In this document: positions 44,465 through 53,435 of the stretch, piece after piece | Layout: each line of letters begins with the position of its first letter | How positions within the stretch are numbered: position 1 is the first letter of the stretch | Assembly (NCBI RefSeq): GCF_016863395.1 | Contig: NZ_BOOU01000036.1 | Span: 124,001 to 188,000 of the forward strand | Direction of reading: 5' to 3' | DNA: 64,000 nucleotides | Origin: Sphaerisporangium rufum | GTDB lineage: Bacteria; Actinomycetota; Actinomycetes; Streptosporangiales; Streptosporangiaceae | Position numbers and translations under genes: made by a program | Notes under the pieces: model-generated | What the model was told of the DNA's origin: nothing | Database searches by the model: none | Seen by the model: only the letters and a program-made list of their open reading frames with translations

Positions 44465-45079
44465 CCCGGCCGGCCGGGGGCGCAGGCCGTCGAGGATGAG
44501 GCGGGCCAGGTGCGCGGCGCGGTCGCGGCCGGCCTCCGCGCCGGCGTGGCGGATCGCGGCGAACGCTCCGGCGACCAGGGCCATCGCGTCCTCGGCGGTG
44601 ACGTCCGGGCGTACGGCACCGGCCGCGCGGGCGCGCTCCAGCAGCCCCGCGACCTGGCGGGTGAGATCCGCCGCGACGTCCGGCGCGGCGGTCCGCAGGT
44701 CGAACTCCGCGGCCAGCAGGGCGCTCTTCACCGCGACGTTCTCGGCGCCGGAGGCCATCATCTCCGCCAGCAGCGTGAACAGCGCCGCGGGATCACCGGT
44801 CGCGGCGAGCTCTTCGGCCCTGCTCACCAGGTGTTCGATCTGGTGGGTCGCGACGGCGAGGTACAGCGCCTCCTTGGCCGGGAAGTGCCGGTGCACGGTG
44901 CCGGGGCCGACGCCCGCCCGGCGGGCGATCTCGTCGAGCGAGACGCCGAGCCCTTCGGTCGCGAACAGCCGCTGCGCGGCCCGCAGGATCTGCTCCCGGT
45001 TGCGGCGCGCGTCGGCGCGGAGCCGCCGGTCGCTCCGGCGCTCCGCCGCCTGGTCCGGCTCGGGTGGATGGCTCGGCAT
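44456..45079 (-). CDS. TetR-family regulator of the SnoaL-like gene
   Basis: 207 residues from ATG 45079 (a longer frame to 45139 reads through the operators). HTH: RREQ-like NREQILRAAQRLFATEG then VSLDEIARRAGVGPGTVHRHFPAKEALYLAV. Two near-identical operator repeats separate it from the divergent SnoaL-like gene, so it likely represses both. Confidence 0.9.
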   Translation of the reverse strand: MPSHPPEPDQAAERRSDRRLRADARRNREQILRAAQRLFATEGLGVSLDEIARRAGVGPGTVHRHFPAKEALYLAVATHQIEHLVSRAEELAATGDPAALFTLLAEMMASGAENVAVKSALLAAEFDLRTAAPDVAADLTRQVAGLLERARAAGAVRPDVTAEDAMALVAGAFAAIRHAGAEAGRDRAAHLARLILDGLRPRPAGSG

Positions 45080-45091
45080 CTCGGCACCAGC

Positions 45092-45146
45092 ATAACCGGG
45101 GCGCCGTACCGGATAGTCTTGGTAACCGGGGCGGCGCACCGGTTAT
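45092..45146. promoter_or_regulatory. Two direct copies of a palindromic TetR operator
   Basis: Each copy starts TAACCGGGGCG and ends ACCGG(T/A)TA: 45093-45115 and 45123-45145, 30 bp apart. Ends TAACCGG and CCGGTTA in the second copy are perfectly inverted. Confidence 0.75.
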
Positions 45147-45186
45147 TGTCGGCGCCCGCCCGTATCCCCCCGGCCACGAGGAGAGC

Positions 45187-45579
45187 ATGCCGATGACCAC
45201 CCATGAGGACACCGTGACCCTGATCCGGCGCATGCAGGAGTGCTTCAACACCCGGCAATTCGACCAGGCCGCCGACCTGCACGTCCCCGGCTTCTTCAGC
45301 CATCCGCTCGGCGTCCCGGGATTCGCGGCCGGCAAGGCCGCCTGGCACCTGCTCGTCACCCGCTACCCCGAGATCCGCGTCGTCGCCCAGGACATCCTGG
45401 TCGACGGCGACCGGGCCGCCGTCCGGTCGACCGTCGAGGGCGTCACGCCGCCGGACGGCGGCGCGACGCCCGAGCTGTTCGAGATCTTCCGCATCGACGG
45501 TGGCCGGTTCGCCGAGATGTGGGGCGCCAGCACCGGCTTCCCGGCCGCGGCCACCCCCGAGGAACTGCTCCACGGCTGA
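45187..45579 (+). CDS. SnoaL-like (NTF2-fold) protein
   Basis: 130 residues. SnoaL pattern: TLIRRMQECFNTRQFDQAADLH, HPLGVPGFAAGKAAW, then EIFRIDGGRFAEMWG. Members are small-molecule cyclases or isomerases, or ligand-binding proteins. AGGAG precedes ATG. Divergent TetR control suggests a stress or xenobiotic response; the substrate is unknown. Confidence 0.85.
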   Translation: MPMTTHEDTVTLIRRMQECFNTRQFDQAADLHVPGFFSHPLGVPGFAAGKAAWHLLVTRYPEIRVVAQDILVDGDRAAVRSTVEGVTPPDGGATPELFEIFRIDGGRFAEMWGASTGFPAAATPEELLHG

Positions 45580-45757
45580 ACGCCGGCCCCGCGAGCCGGC
45601 CTTCCCGCACAACCTCGGCGAAGCGGGTGACGACGCCGGCGGCGGGAGGCGTCGCATGCCACGGCAGGCCCGCCCCGGCCTCGCCACCTGGTTTCCGCAC
45701 CGTCCAGGATCTCCGAACGATCCCAGCGAGACCGAACAGGGGGGTTACGGTGGAAAG

Positions 45758-46603
45758 GTGACCAGCGAGCCTGCCGGCCGGCGCCACGAGCGGCTCCGTG
45801 ACTTCCTGCGCGGTCGCCGGGCGCGGCTCACGCCGGGTGACGTCGGCCTCCCGGCGGCGAGCCGGCGACGCACCCCCGGGCTGCGCCGCGAGGAGGTGGC
45901 CATGCTGGCCGGGGTCGGGGTGTCCTGGTACACCTGGCTCGAGCAGGGCCGCGACATCACCGTCTCGTCCGGCGTGCTCGACGCGATCGCCCGGGCCCTG
46001 CAACTGAGCGGGCCGGAGCGGGCGCACCTCTACCTGCTGGCCGGTCTCCACCCGCCGCCCGCCGCCGGCGCGCCCGGCGCCGCGGTCACCCCCGAGGTAC
46101 GGCACCTGCTCGACGCCTGGCATGGGCGGCCCGCCGTACTGCGGGACCGGTACTGGAACGTACTGGCGTTCAACGAGACCGCGCGGGAGGTGTTCGGCTT
46201 CGACGGCACCGCCCGCAACTGCCTGGTCACCTTCTTCACGAGTCCCCGGTACCGCGCGCTCCCCGAGGTGTGGGAGGCGGCCGCGGCCGCCGTCGTGGCC
46301 GCCTACCGGGCCGATTCGGCGCGCTTTCCCGACGACCGCGCCTTCCGGCGGGTGGTGGCGGACCTCGGCGCGGCGAGCCCCGAGTTCGCCGCACTGTGGG
46401 CACGGCACGAGGTCGGCGTCCCGGCTCAGGCGGTGAACGCGCTCCGCCACCCCGAGGCGGGTGACCTGTTCTTCGACGCGACGACCCTGGCGGTCGCCGA
46501 CAACCCCGACTGGCACCTGGTGCTCTACAACCCGCGGCCGGGCACCGGCACCGCGGACCGTCTCGACCGGCTGCCCGGCCCGCGCCCGGCCGCCCGAGCC
46601 TGA
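45758..46603 (+). CDS. MmyB-like XRE regulator
   Basis: 281 residues from GTG 45758 (GGAAAG just upstream). HTH region LRDFLRGRRARLTPGDVGLP then PGLRREEVAMLAGVGVSWYTWLEQGRDIT (in part) is the MmyB/DUF... 'R-R-x-x-G-L-R-R-E-E-V-A' signature; the C-terminal MmyB ligand-binding (PAS-like) domain follows (YWNVLAFNETAREVFG, FFDATTLAVADNPDWHLVLYNP, in part). These often regulate an adjacent short-chain dehydrogenase; here the SDR starts 73 bp downstream in the same direction. Confidence 0.92.
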   Translation: MTSEPAGRRHERLRDFLRGRRARLTPGDVGLPAASRRRTPGLRREEVAMLAGVGVSWYTWLEQGRDITVSSGVLDAIARALQLSGPERAHLYLLAGLHPPPAAGAPGAAVTPEVRHLLDAWHGRPAVLRDRYWNVLAFNETAREVFGFDGTARNCLVTFFTSPRYRALPEVWEAAAAAVVAAYRADSARFPDDRAFRRVVADLGAASPEFAALWARHEVGVPAQAVNALRHPEAGDLFFDATTLAVADNPDWHLVLYNPRPGTGTADRLDRLPGPRPAARA

Positions 46604-46676
46604 CGAACCTGGTGGTGCCGAACCCACGATCGGCGCGCACTGTATGTTCGCGCCCCGGGTCGGCACGATCGAGGAC

Positions 46677-47441
46677 ATGACGTACGACAGCTCCAGATTC
46701 GCCGGCCGGATCGCGCTGATCACCGGCGGTACCAGCGGCATGGGGGCGGCCACCGCCGCCCGGCTCCTCGCCGAAGGCGCCCAAGTGATCATCACCGGCC
46801 GGGACAGAGCCCGGCTGGACGCCGCGGTCGAGCGGCTCGGCGACCGGGCGCTCGGCGTCCCCGGGGACGCCGCGGATCTCGCCGACCTGGACGCGCTGGT
46901 CACCGCCATCACCGACCGGTACGGGCGGCTGGACGTGGTGTTCGCCAACGCGGGCATCGGCGCCTTCCAGCCCGTCGGCGCGGTCACCGAGGCCGAGTTC
47001 CACCGCGTCACCGGCATCAACTTCAAAGCGGTGTTCTTCACCGTCCAGAAGGCGCTGCCGCTGCTGCCCGATCGGGCCGCGATCGTGATCAACGCGTCGT
47101 TCGGGCCGTACCGCGGAATGCCGGACGCCGCGCTCTATTCGGCGACCAAGGCGGCGGCGCGCAACCTGACCCGCACCCTCGCCGCCGAGCTGGCGCCCCG
47201 GCGGATCCGCGTCAACTCCGTCAGCCCCGGCTACATCGACACCCCGGCGTTCCGCGCCGAGACCACCGCCGCGGCGCGGGCCGCCATCGCCACCGCGGTG
47301 GCCGCCGGCCGGACCGGCACCGCCGAGGAGGTGGCCGCCGCCGTCGCCTTCCTCGCCTCCGACGAGGCTTCCTACATCAACGGGCAGGACATCCTCGTCG
47401 ACGGCGGGCTGATCGCCGCCACTCCGGCGCCGATGCTCTGA
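46677..47441 (+). CDS. Short-chain dehydrogenase/reductase
   Basis: 254 residues, classical SDR: cofactor motif TGGTSGMG (16-23), NAG (91-93), catalytic Ser141, Tyr154 and Lys158 (YSATK), and PGYIDTP. Arg after the second strand (ITGRDR) favours NADP(H). It oxidises or reduces an alcohol/ketone of unknown identity. The MmyB-like gene upstream is a plausible regulator. The small palindrome CCGGATCGATCCGG lies 19 bp after its stop. Confidence 0.93.
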   Translation: MTYDSSRFAGRIALITGGTSGMGAATAARLLAEGAQVIITGRDRARLDAAVERLGDRALGVPGDAADLADLDALVTAITDRYGRLDVVFANAGIGAFQPVGAVTEAEFHRVTGINFKAVFFTVQKALPLLPDRAAIVINASFGPYRGMPDAALYSATKAAARNLTRTLAAELAPRRIRVNSVSPGYIDTPAFRAETTAAARAAIATAVAAGRTGTAEEVAAAVAFLASDEASYINGQDILVDGGLIAATPAPML

Positions 47442-47553
47442 CCCGCCCGCGCACCCGACCCGGATCGATCCGGAGCCGGCCCGGCGTTCGCAGCGAGAGC
47501 CATCTGGCGCACTGATCCGATGCCGCTGTGGGCCTGCCTTACCTGGGCGGTCG

Positions 47554-48795
47554 TCAGCGCGGGGTGAGGAGCCACTCCCAGCGGCCCAGCTCGTCGTTCT
47601 CCCGGTTGGCCGACAGCCGGGTCACCTTCTTACCGTCGGCGCTCACCAGGACCAGGCCGTTGCGGTGCTCGTTTCCGCACTCGCTCGCGCACCCCATGCC
47701 GACGAGAAGGTCATCGCCGGCCCAGGTGAGCACCTCGAAGACGTCCGGCTCTCCGACGACTCTCCCACCGGCCCGTTCCTCGACGCGCAGGGGCGGGCCG
47801 AGCACCACGAGCCTGCCGTCCGGGGACACCGCCGGCTCCGCACGGTAGGGCAGGTAGGGCTCCGCGGGGGCGGCGTGGGGCCTGCCCTTCAGGTCATAGA
47901 ACACCCTGTCCGGCATAGTGTCGGTCGGTCCCCAGATCAGCGATCCGTCCATGCTCCAGCCGAGGTCCTGTCGCGCATTGCCGTTCCCGAGGGCCTCGGC
48001 TCCCGGCTCGGGGGACATGCTCAGCGGTGCGAGGGCGACGAACCGTGCCTCGCGGGTCGCCACGTCGACGACGGTGAATCCGGTCCGCGGGCCGGCGGAC
48101 ATGAGACGGTGCCGCACCGGCCCGGTGGCGGGTGCCGACCGGTCGGGGTTCTGGTCGTAGGTGGTGGCGAGGATCTTCGTACCGTCGGGGGACCAGGCCA
48201 ATCCCGCGGCGGGCCGCTCCAGTTCGAACCGGCCGACCACTTGCCGGCGGTTCATGTCGAAGATGCCGAGTCGCCGGGAGGGCAACTCCCCCTCGAGAAC
48301 GGCGGCGAGTCGCAGGCCTGGGGCGACGTCGAGCATCCGCCACGAAGTCCGTTCGTAGGTGCCGCTGCCAGGGTCGTACAGATACCAGGTGCGTCGCAGC
48401 TCCTGCACGCCTGGAGAGATCGTTTCCAGATACCCGACCCAGTACGCGGACATGGCGACGGCGCCGGCGGCGATGAACGTCCTCGGTGGGGAGTTGGCCG
48501 GGTCGGCGCTGATCCGGCCGGAATGCGGCTGGTAGGGCGTGACCGGGACGGCGACCCAGTCCCGCGCCGGGTCGCTCGCGGCCCGCGGAGGGTGCACGGC
48601 GTCGCCCAGGCGGGGCAGCAGGGTTACCGCGGCGATCACCGTCACCGTGGCCACGGCCGCCACCAGCCCTCTGGCCCACACCTGCGCCCTGCCCGGCCCG
48701 GCGCGCCGGACGCGGGCCCGCGCCCGGGCGATAGCCTCCGGGGTCGCGGGCGGGACGTCCGGCATGACCTGGTCGATGACCTTGAACTCATCCAT
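47554..48795 (-). CDS. Membrane-anchored partner of ECF sigma factor, TolB/WD40-like exterior
   Basis: 413 residues. An N-terminal cytoplasmic stretch (MDEFKVIDQVMPDVPPATPEAIARARARVRRAG), one transmembrane helix (GLVAAVATVTVIAAVTLL, about 49-66) and a large extracellular beta-propeller-like domain (LAWSPDGTKILATT, WSMDGSLIWGPTD, AVSPDGRLVVLGPP). ATG overlaps the sigma factor stop by 4 bp, so it is probably its anti-sigma-like partner or a sensor, though no zinc anti-sigma motif is seen. Confidence 0.85.
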   Translation of the reverse strand: MDEFKVIDQVMPDVPPATPEAIARARARVRRAGPGRAQVWARGLVAAVATVTVIAAVTLLPRLGDAVHPPRAASDPARDWVAVPVTPYQPHSGRISADPANSPPRTFIAAGAVAMSAYWVGYLETISPGVQELRRTWYLYDPGSGTYERTSWRMLDVAPGLRLAAVLEGELPSRRLGIFDMNRRQVVGRFELERPAAGLAWSPDGTKILATTYDQNPDRSAPATGPVRHRLMSAGPRTGFTVVDVATREARFVALAPLSMSPEPGAEALGNGNARQDLGWSMDGSLIWGPTDTMPDRVFYDLKGRPHAAPAEPYLPYRAEPAVSPDGRLVVLGPPLRVEERAGGRVVGEPDVFEVLTWAGDDLLVGMGCASECGNEHRNGLVLVSADGKKVTRLSANRENDELGRWEWLLTPR

Positions 48796-49331
48796 CAGAA
48801 CTCCATTCCGAGCGACGCGCGCAGCTTGGTCCTGGCCCGGCTGAGCCGGGAGGCGACCGTGCCGCCGGCCACGCCCAGCGCCTGGGCGACCTCCTGGTAG
48901 CCGAACCCGCCGTAGGCGATGAGCAGCACGACGTCCCGCTCCCCCGGCGACAGCCGGGCCAGCGCGTCCGACAGCCGGGCCACCGTCAACCCCGCCGCCA
49001 CGCGATCGACGACCCGCTGGTCCTGGTCGTCGTCGTCGGGTGGCGGGCCGTGCCTCGCCAGCGCCCGGTAGCGGCGCAGTTCGGCCCGGCGGTGCCGCCT
49101 GATCAGGTTGGTAGCGATGCCGTACAGCCAGGGCCGCACGCCGCCCTGCGCGGCGTCGAACCGGTCCCGCTGCCGGACTGCGATGAGGAAGGTCTCCGCG
49201 GCGAGATCCTCGGCGATGTCGAGGTCGAGCCGCCGGCCCACGTAACGGCGGATCTCCGCGTAATGGGCGTCGAACGCGGCGCCGAGCCATTCGGAACCGA
49301 GGGCGGACGCCTCGTCGCGAACAGTGAACAT
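48795..49331 (-). CDS. ECF RNA polymerase sigma factor
   Basis: 178 residues. Region 2 (FDAHYAEIRRYVGRRL ... DLAAETFLIAVRQRDRFD ... RPWLYGIATNLIRRHRRAE) and region 4 (LARLSPGERDVVLLIAYGGFGYQEVAQALG then GTVASRLSRARTKLR) are complete. It would direct RNA polymerase to stress-type promoters. The next gene is coupled through an ATGA overlap. Start is ATG 49331. Confidence 0.94.
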   Translation of the reverse strand: MFTVRDEASALGSEWLGAAFDAHYAEIRRYVGRRLDLDIAEDLAAETFLIAVRQRDRFDAAQGGVRPWLYGIATNLIRRHRRAELRRYRALARHGPPPDDDDQDQRVVDRVAAGLTVARLSDALARLSPGERDVVLLIAYGGFGYQEVAQALGVAGGTVASRLSRARTKLRASLGMEF

Positions 49332-49528
49332 GCAAGGGTCTCCCTGCCGGAAGAACGGGACACCTCTTGTTCACCGTCGCCCGGCCGCTCTTCCCGCCGA
49401 CTTCCGCTGCACATGATCCGGCAGTCCGCGCGCGGCGACGATTTCCCCACCCTCGCGCTAGTTGCCCGCCGTCCCCGGCTCGGTAATCGTCCCCAGCAGT
49501 GATCCCACCAGAACGAGAGGGGACCGGC

Positions 49529-49891
49529 ATGTCCGACGAAACGGTACGGCGCGTCTTCGCAGCGGTCGATACGTTCGACCCGGAGGAGTTCGGGCGGCTG
49601 CTGGCCGAGGACGCCACGCTGGTGTTCGGCAACGCCGAGCCACTGGCGGGACGAGCGGCCATCGTCGCCGGCTTACGCGAGTTCTACGCCACCATCGGCG
49701 GCCTACGGCACCGGGTCGTCCGGAACTGGCAGGTGGACGCCGACATCATCGCCGAGACCGAGGTGACCTACCGGCGGCTGGACGGCAAGGAGGTCAGCGC
49801 CGTGGCCGTGTCGATCTGGCACACCCGCGACGACGGCCTCATCTCCGACTACCGGATATTCGTCGACCTCGCCCCGGTCTACGCGGTCTAG
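49529..49891 (+). CDS. SnoaL-like (NTF2-fold) protein
   Basis: 120 residues: VRRVFAAVDTFDPEEFGRLLAEDATLVFGNAEPLAGRAAI (in part) with SnoaL helix and turn, then YRRLDGKEVSAVAVSIWHTR and a C-terminal strand DYRIFVDLAPVY. No catalytic residue can be assigned. GAGAGGGGAC precedes ATG 49529. It lies between the two ECF sigma modules, convergent with the second. Confidence 0.85.
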   Translation: MSDETVRRVFAAVDTFDPEEFGRLLAEDATLVFGNAEPLAGRAAIVAGLREFYATIGGLRHRVVRNWQVDADIIAETEVTYRRLDGKEVSAVAVSIWHTRDDGLISDYRIFVDLAPVYAV

Positions 49892-49966
49892 GGCGCCCGG
49901 CGAGCGGGTGCCGGGTGGACGATGCCCCCCGTGCGCCGCGGCCCGTCCGGCCACCGTGTCGTCCCG

Positions 49967-51133
49967 TCAGGGACGCTCGCCGAGGCCATCGGTCCAGCCC
50001 ATCGTCTGGTAGGCCACGGACAGGAACGGCTCGGTGCCGCCGTCCAGGACCTGGTAGGCCAGCAGCCGGCCGGTGTCCGGGTCGACGACCAGGCGATATT
50101 CCGGCGCCCGATCCGACTCGTACTCGGTGTCCCCCGGGGCCGTCTTCATCGCGATCGCGATGCCGGAACGGCCGAGGCCGTCGTCGACCTTTCCGACCAT
50201 GGTGAGGCCGGGCTGCGCGGCGAGCAGGCGGTACAGGGCCGCACGGGTACCCGGAGTGAGCGGCCCGGCCAGCAGGTCCTGCGCCGTCGCCCAGACGTAC
50301 TGCGGGTAGGTGCTGCGCAGCGGGTCCTTCGGGTCGTCGACGTCCGCCTGGTGGCGGCGCCGCAGTTCCTTGTCCAGCCCGGTCTCGGTGGCGGGCAGCT
50401 TAGCGAGCCGGTCCATGCTCAGCCGCCGCTGCCCGATCATGAACCGGATCGGCTCGTCGTAGTCGTTGACGTGCGGCTCGGCGGGGAATCCGCGGAGGTC
50501 GGGCGATCCCATGGACTTCCACTTCGCCTCGTCGTCGGACGAGCCGAAGTCGACGCTGACGTCGATGCCGGTGATGGTCCGGGTGCGGTCCTGCGGGTCG
50601 CGGGCGGTCCAGGACTCCTGCGAACCGGAGACGGTGGCGGCGAACGGCGCCTGCCGTGGCCGCATCGGCTTGGCGTCGTCCGCGGACCGCTTGTTCACGA
50701 GGTGGTCCACCCGCCGGGTGGTCCGCTCCATCGTGTACCAGTACCGCCCGGCGGCGGCCGGCTCCCGGGCCGCCGTCTCCGCGGCCGCCAGCAGGACCGC
50801 GTGCGCGTCCAACCGGACCGCCGGAGGGTGCGGGCCCGAGGCCGTGACTCGCGGGCCGCGGGCCGGCGGGTCCGTCGAGACCAGGCCGGGCACGGCGACC
50901 ACCGCCGCGGCGAGCCCGGCGGCGGTGGCCCCGGTGAGGAGCAGGCGCCGAGACAAGCGGCCACCGCGGGCCGGGGCGGCCGTGCGGGGGGTCCGGAAGG
51001 CGCGGGCCAGGTCGGCGGAGCGGCGCCGCCGGTATGCCTCGCCGGTCATCTCGTCCAGCCGGGCCGGTCTGAGCGCGGCCACCATGCGGTCGGCCACCGG
51101 AGAGCCGGCACCGGGGTCGTGAGTCGAATTCAT
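49967..51133 (-). CDS. CU044_5270-family membrane protein, ECF sigma partner
   Basis: 388 residues. A cytoplasmic N-terminus (VADRMVAALRPARLDEMTGEA) precedes one transmembrane helix (LLTGATAAGLAAAVVAVPGLV, about 68-88) and a large extracellular domain with YWYTMERTTRRV and YRLVVDPDTGRLLAYQVL, typical of the CU044_5270 family. It overlaps the sigma factor stop by 4 bp (ATGA) and likely acts as that factor's membrane partner. No ligand is visible. Confidence 0.88.
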   Translation of the reverse strand: MNSTHDPGAGSPVADRMVAALRPARLDEMTGEAYRRRRSADLARAFRTPRTAAPARGGRLSRRLLLTGATAAGLAAAVVAVPGLVSTDPPARGPRVTASGPHPPAVRLDAHAVLLAAAETAAREPAAAGRYWYTMERTTRRVDHLVNKRSADDAKPMRPRQAPFAATVSGSQESWTARDPQDRTRTITGIDVSVDFGSSDDEAKWKSMGSPDLRGFPAEPHVNDYDEPIRFMIGQRRLSMDRLAKLPATETGLDKELRRRHQADVDDPKDPLRSTYPQYVWATAQDLLAGPLTPGTRAALYRLLAAQPGLTMVGKVDDGLGRSGIAIAMKTAPGDTEYESDRAPEYRLVVDPDTGRLLAYQVLDGGTEPFLSVAYQTMGWTDGLGERP

Positions 51134-51684
51134 CAGGTCTCCTCCAGGAACGAGTGGGAACGGCGGCCGGGAACGCCGGCCCGGGAGCGGCCCGGTGCCC
51201 GCATCGCGCCGGCCAGTCGGGTGCGGGCCCGGTGCAGCCGTACGTTGAAGGTGCGGGTCGAGCAGCCCAGCACGGCGGCGGCCTCGTCCGGGGTGAGGCC
51301 CTGCCAGGTGACCAGGGTGATCGCCTCCAGATCGCCGGCCCGCAGCGAGGCGAGCGCGGCCAGCGCGCTCTGCCGGTCCAGCACGTGGTCGGCGACGTCC
51401 CAGCCGGTCTGGTCGGCGGCCGTGGTGAACGACGCAATCCGGTCGATCAGCGTCCGGCCGCGATACCGCGCGCCACGCTGCTTGGCGAGCAGGTTGCGCG
51501 CCACTCCGAGCAGCCACGGCAGCGGCAGGCCGGGGATGTCGTCCAGGCGCCGCCAGGCGACCAGGAAGGTCTCGCTCGCCACGTCCTCGGCGGTATCGGG
51601 TTCGGCCCGCATGAGCGCGTAGCCGAGCACACTGCGGTAGTGCCTCTCGTACAGCTCGGTGAAGCGTTCTTGGGGATCGTCCAC
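51133..51684 (-). CDS. ECF RNA polymerase sigma factor
   Basis: 183 residues from GTG 51684 (GGAGGG ten bases upstream; the frame stays open to 51759). Region 2: FTELYERHYRSVLGYALMR, DVASETFLVAWRRLDDIP, PWLLGVARNLLAKQRG. Region 4: LRAGDLEAITLVTWQGLTPDEAAAVLGCSTRTFNVRLHRAR (in two parts). A 9-bp hairpin (GCGCCGGCC/GGCCGGCGC) lies upstream at 51745-51770. It forms a two-gene module with the downstream membrane protein. Confidence 0.93.
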   Translation of the reverse strand: MDDPQERFTELYERHYRSVLGYALMRAEPDTAEDVASETFLVAWRRLDDIPGLPLPWLLGVARNLLAKQRGARYRGRTLIDRIASFTTAADQTGWDVADHVLDRQSALAALASLRAGDLEAITLVTWQGLTPDEAAAVLGCSTRTFNVRLHRARTRLAGAMRAPGRSRAGVPGRRSHSFLEET

Positions 51685-51908
51685 GCCAAGTAGTCCCTCC
51701 CCGGCACCACCGATTACCGATCGCGCGGAAACCCGTCTAAGCCCGCGCCGGCCATGCAAGCGGCCGGCGCGCCGCGCACTCGCGCGGACCGCTAGGAAGG
51801 CCCGGCGACCGGACGCGCTGTTCCGGGGTGAGAGGACGCGCGGCCGCCCGTATCGGAAGATTCAGAAGATAGCGACCCGCTTACGCCAGCGAACCTATCC
51901 TCGACGGC

Positions 51909-52199
51909 ATGCACGTCGTCGAACTCGCCTTCACCGCCACCCCCGAGCGCCTCGCGGCCCGGCCCGCCCATCGCGCGCTCCTCGACCGGCTCCACGACGA
52001 GGGCCGCCTCCTCGCCGCAGGCCCCTGGGCCGACGACACCGGCGCGCTGCTCGTCTTCACCACCGACCGCGCGGACCTGGACGCGATCCTCGCCGCGGAC
52101 CCGTACTACCGCACCCCGGGAGTCCAGGTGATCTCCGTACGTGAGTGGACCCCGGTGGCCGGCCCGCCACCGCACCCCTCGACCGGCACCGCCGGCTGA
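51909..52199 (+). CDS. YciI-family protein
   Basis: 96 residues: VVELAFTATPERLAARPAHRALLDRLHDEGRLLAAGPWADD (in part) with the conserved His in PAHRALLD and Asp in TTDRADLDAILAADPYY, then VQVISVREW. The fold is dimeric alpha-beta barrel, sometimes a dehydrochlorinase-like or stress enzyme. Substrate unknown. It converges with the GntR gene. Confidence 0.9.
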   Translation: MHVVELAFTATPERLAARPAHRALLDRLHDEGRLLAAGPWADDTGALLVFTTDRADLDAILAADPYYRTPGVQVISVREWTPVAGPPPHPSTGTAG

Positions 52200-52239
52200 G
52201 GGATCGCCGCGTGTGCGCCCATGCCGGTCGGGGTCGCGG

Positions 52240-52614
52240 TCATGGCGAGGCAGGGGCCGTGCCGGACGCGAGGGCCGCCTGGACGATGCGGATCGCCTCG
52301 CCCGGGTCCAGGCCCACACTGGCGATCACCGCCGCGTAGTCGGCGGCGGCCTGGCGGGCCCGCTCCCGGCCCTCCTCGCCGGCCGCCGACACGAACGAGC
52401 CGGCCCGCCCGCGCGTCTCGATCAGCCCCGCCTCCTCCAGCTCCCGGTAGGCCCGGCCGACCGTGTTGACGGCCAGGCCGAGATCGGCCGCGAGGTGCCG
52501 GATGGTCGGCAACCGGGCGCCCACGGCCAGCGTGCGGTCCTGGATCTGCCGGGCGAGCTGGGCGCGCAGCTGCTCGAACGGCGGCACCGGCGAGGCCGCG
52601 TCGATGACGATCAT
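52240..52614 (-). CDS. GntR-family (YtrA-type) repressor
   Basis: 124 residues with a single GntR winged HTH: PPFEQLRAQLARQIQDRTL, LPTIRHLAADLGLAVNTVGRAYRELE, GLIETRGRAGSFV, and a short helical tail, the size of YtrA-type regulators. These usually sit in operons with membrane or ABC proteins. ATG overlaps the stop of the upstream membrane protein gene (ATGA). Confidence 0.92.
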   Translation of the reverse strand: MIVIDAASPVPPFEQLRAQLARQIQDRTLAVGARLPTIRHLAADLGLAVNTVGRAYRELEEAGLIETRGRAGSFVSAAGEEGRERARQAAADYAAVIASVGLDPGEAIRIVQAALASGTAPASP

Positions 52615-53426
52615 CGGGCGCCCATGACCCGCCGGGCCACCGTCGCACTCGGCGACGACCTGGTACGGAGCACGACGAAGGCCCCCATGGCCACCAGCAG
52701 GTAGGCCACCGCGGCGACGCGCCACCAGCCGGGCGCGGCGCCGAACGCCAGCACCATGGGCAGCGTCACCTGCACGTTCGGCGCGGTCAGCTCGCGGGCG
52801 TCCTCGACGCGCATGATGACGTCCGCGGTCAGCGACTCCTCGTCCTCCGCGACGACCGGGCGTCGCAGCAGGTGGCGCAGCTGCACGGCGGTGATGGCCG
52901 TCACGCCGAGCAGGCCGATGAGCAGGACGACGGCCAGCTGCCGCACGAGACGGTCCGGAACGGCCAGCGCACTCCCGGCCAGCCCCATCCCGCCGACGAA
53001 CGTGCCGACCATGAGGGCGGCGAACGGCCGGCCGAGCACCGCCCGCCAGCCAGGCTGGATCGAGTGGGCGGCCCGGCGGGACAGCGTCGCGCTCGCCCGC
53101 CGGTCCACGCGTCGCACCCACCAGTCCAGCAGCGACTGCATCAGCAGCAGCGCGACCACCAGCGCGGTCAGGGCCAGCAGCGACAGCGGCCGGTAGCGCT
53201 GGGAGCCGCCGAAGGCGGAAACGGCGGCGAGCGCGCTCCCGATGATGAGCACGGCCGCGCCGATCTGGGCGGCGAGCCGGGCACGTACCCGGACCGCCAG
53301 CCGCTCGGCCAGCAGCGGAGTCGGGGCGGCCTCGGTCATCCCATGGACGGTCAGCCAGACGCCCGCCGCTCGGAGATCGGCCGCCCCCGCCGGCGGGTCG
53401 GCGTCCGGTAACGCTTCACGGGTCAT
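52611..53426 (-). CDS. Four-helix membrane protein cotranscribed with GntR (DUF1648-like)
   Basis: 271 residues from ATG 53426 (AGGAGG ribosome site). Six or so hydrophobic helices: IGAAVLIIGSALAAVSAF, LSLLALTALVVALLLMQSLL, FAALMVGTFVGGMGLAGSAL, LAVVLLIGLLGVTAITAV, PMVLAFGAAPGWWRVAAVAYLLVA. YtrA-type GntR genes often control such proteins. No transport motif is recognised. A perfect 11-bp inverted repeat lies in its promoter. Confidence 0.75.
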   Translation of the reverse strand: MTREALPDADPPAGAADLRAAGVWLTVHGMTEAAPTPLLAERLAVRVRARLAAQIGAAVLIIGSALAAVSAFGGSQRYRPLSLLALTALVVALLLMQSLLDWWVRRVDRRASATLSRRAAHSIQPGWRAVLGRPFAALMVGTFVGGMGLAGSALAVPDRLVRQLAVVLLIGLLGVTAITAVQLRHLLRRPVVAEDEESLTADVIMRVEDARELTAPNVQVTLPMVLAFGAAPGWWRVAAVAYLLVAMGAFVVLRTRSSPSATVARRVMGAR

Positions 53427-53435
53427 GACATCCTC

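Noticed and set aside
47460-47473. CCGGATCGATCCGG palindrome between convergent SDR and propeller genes
   Set aside because: A loop-less 14-bp palindrome in GC-rich DNA is weak evidence for a terminator and could be chance.
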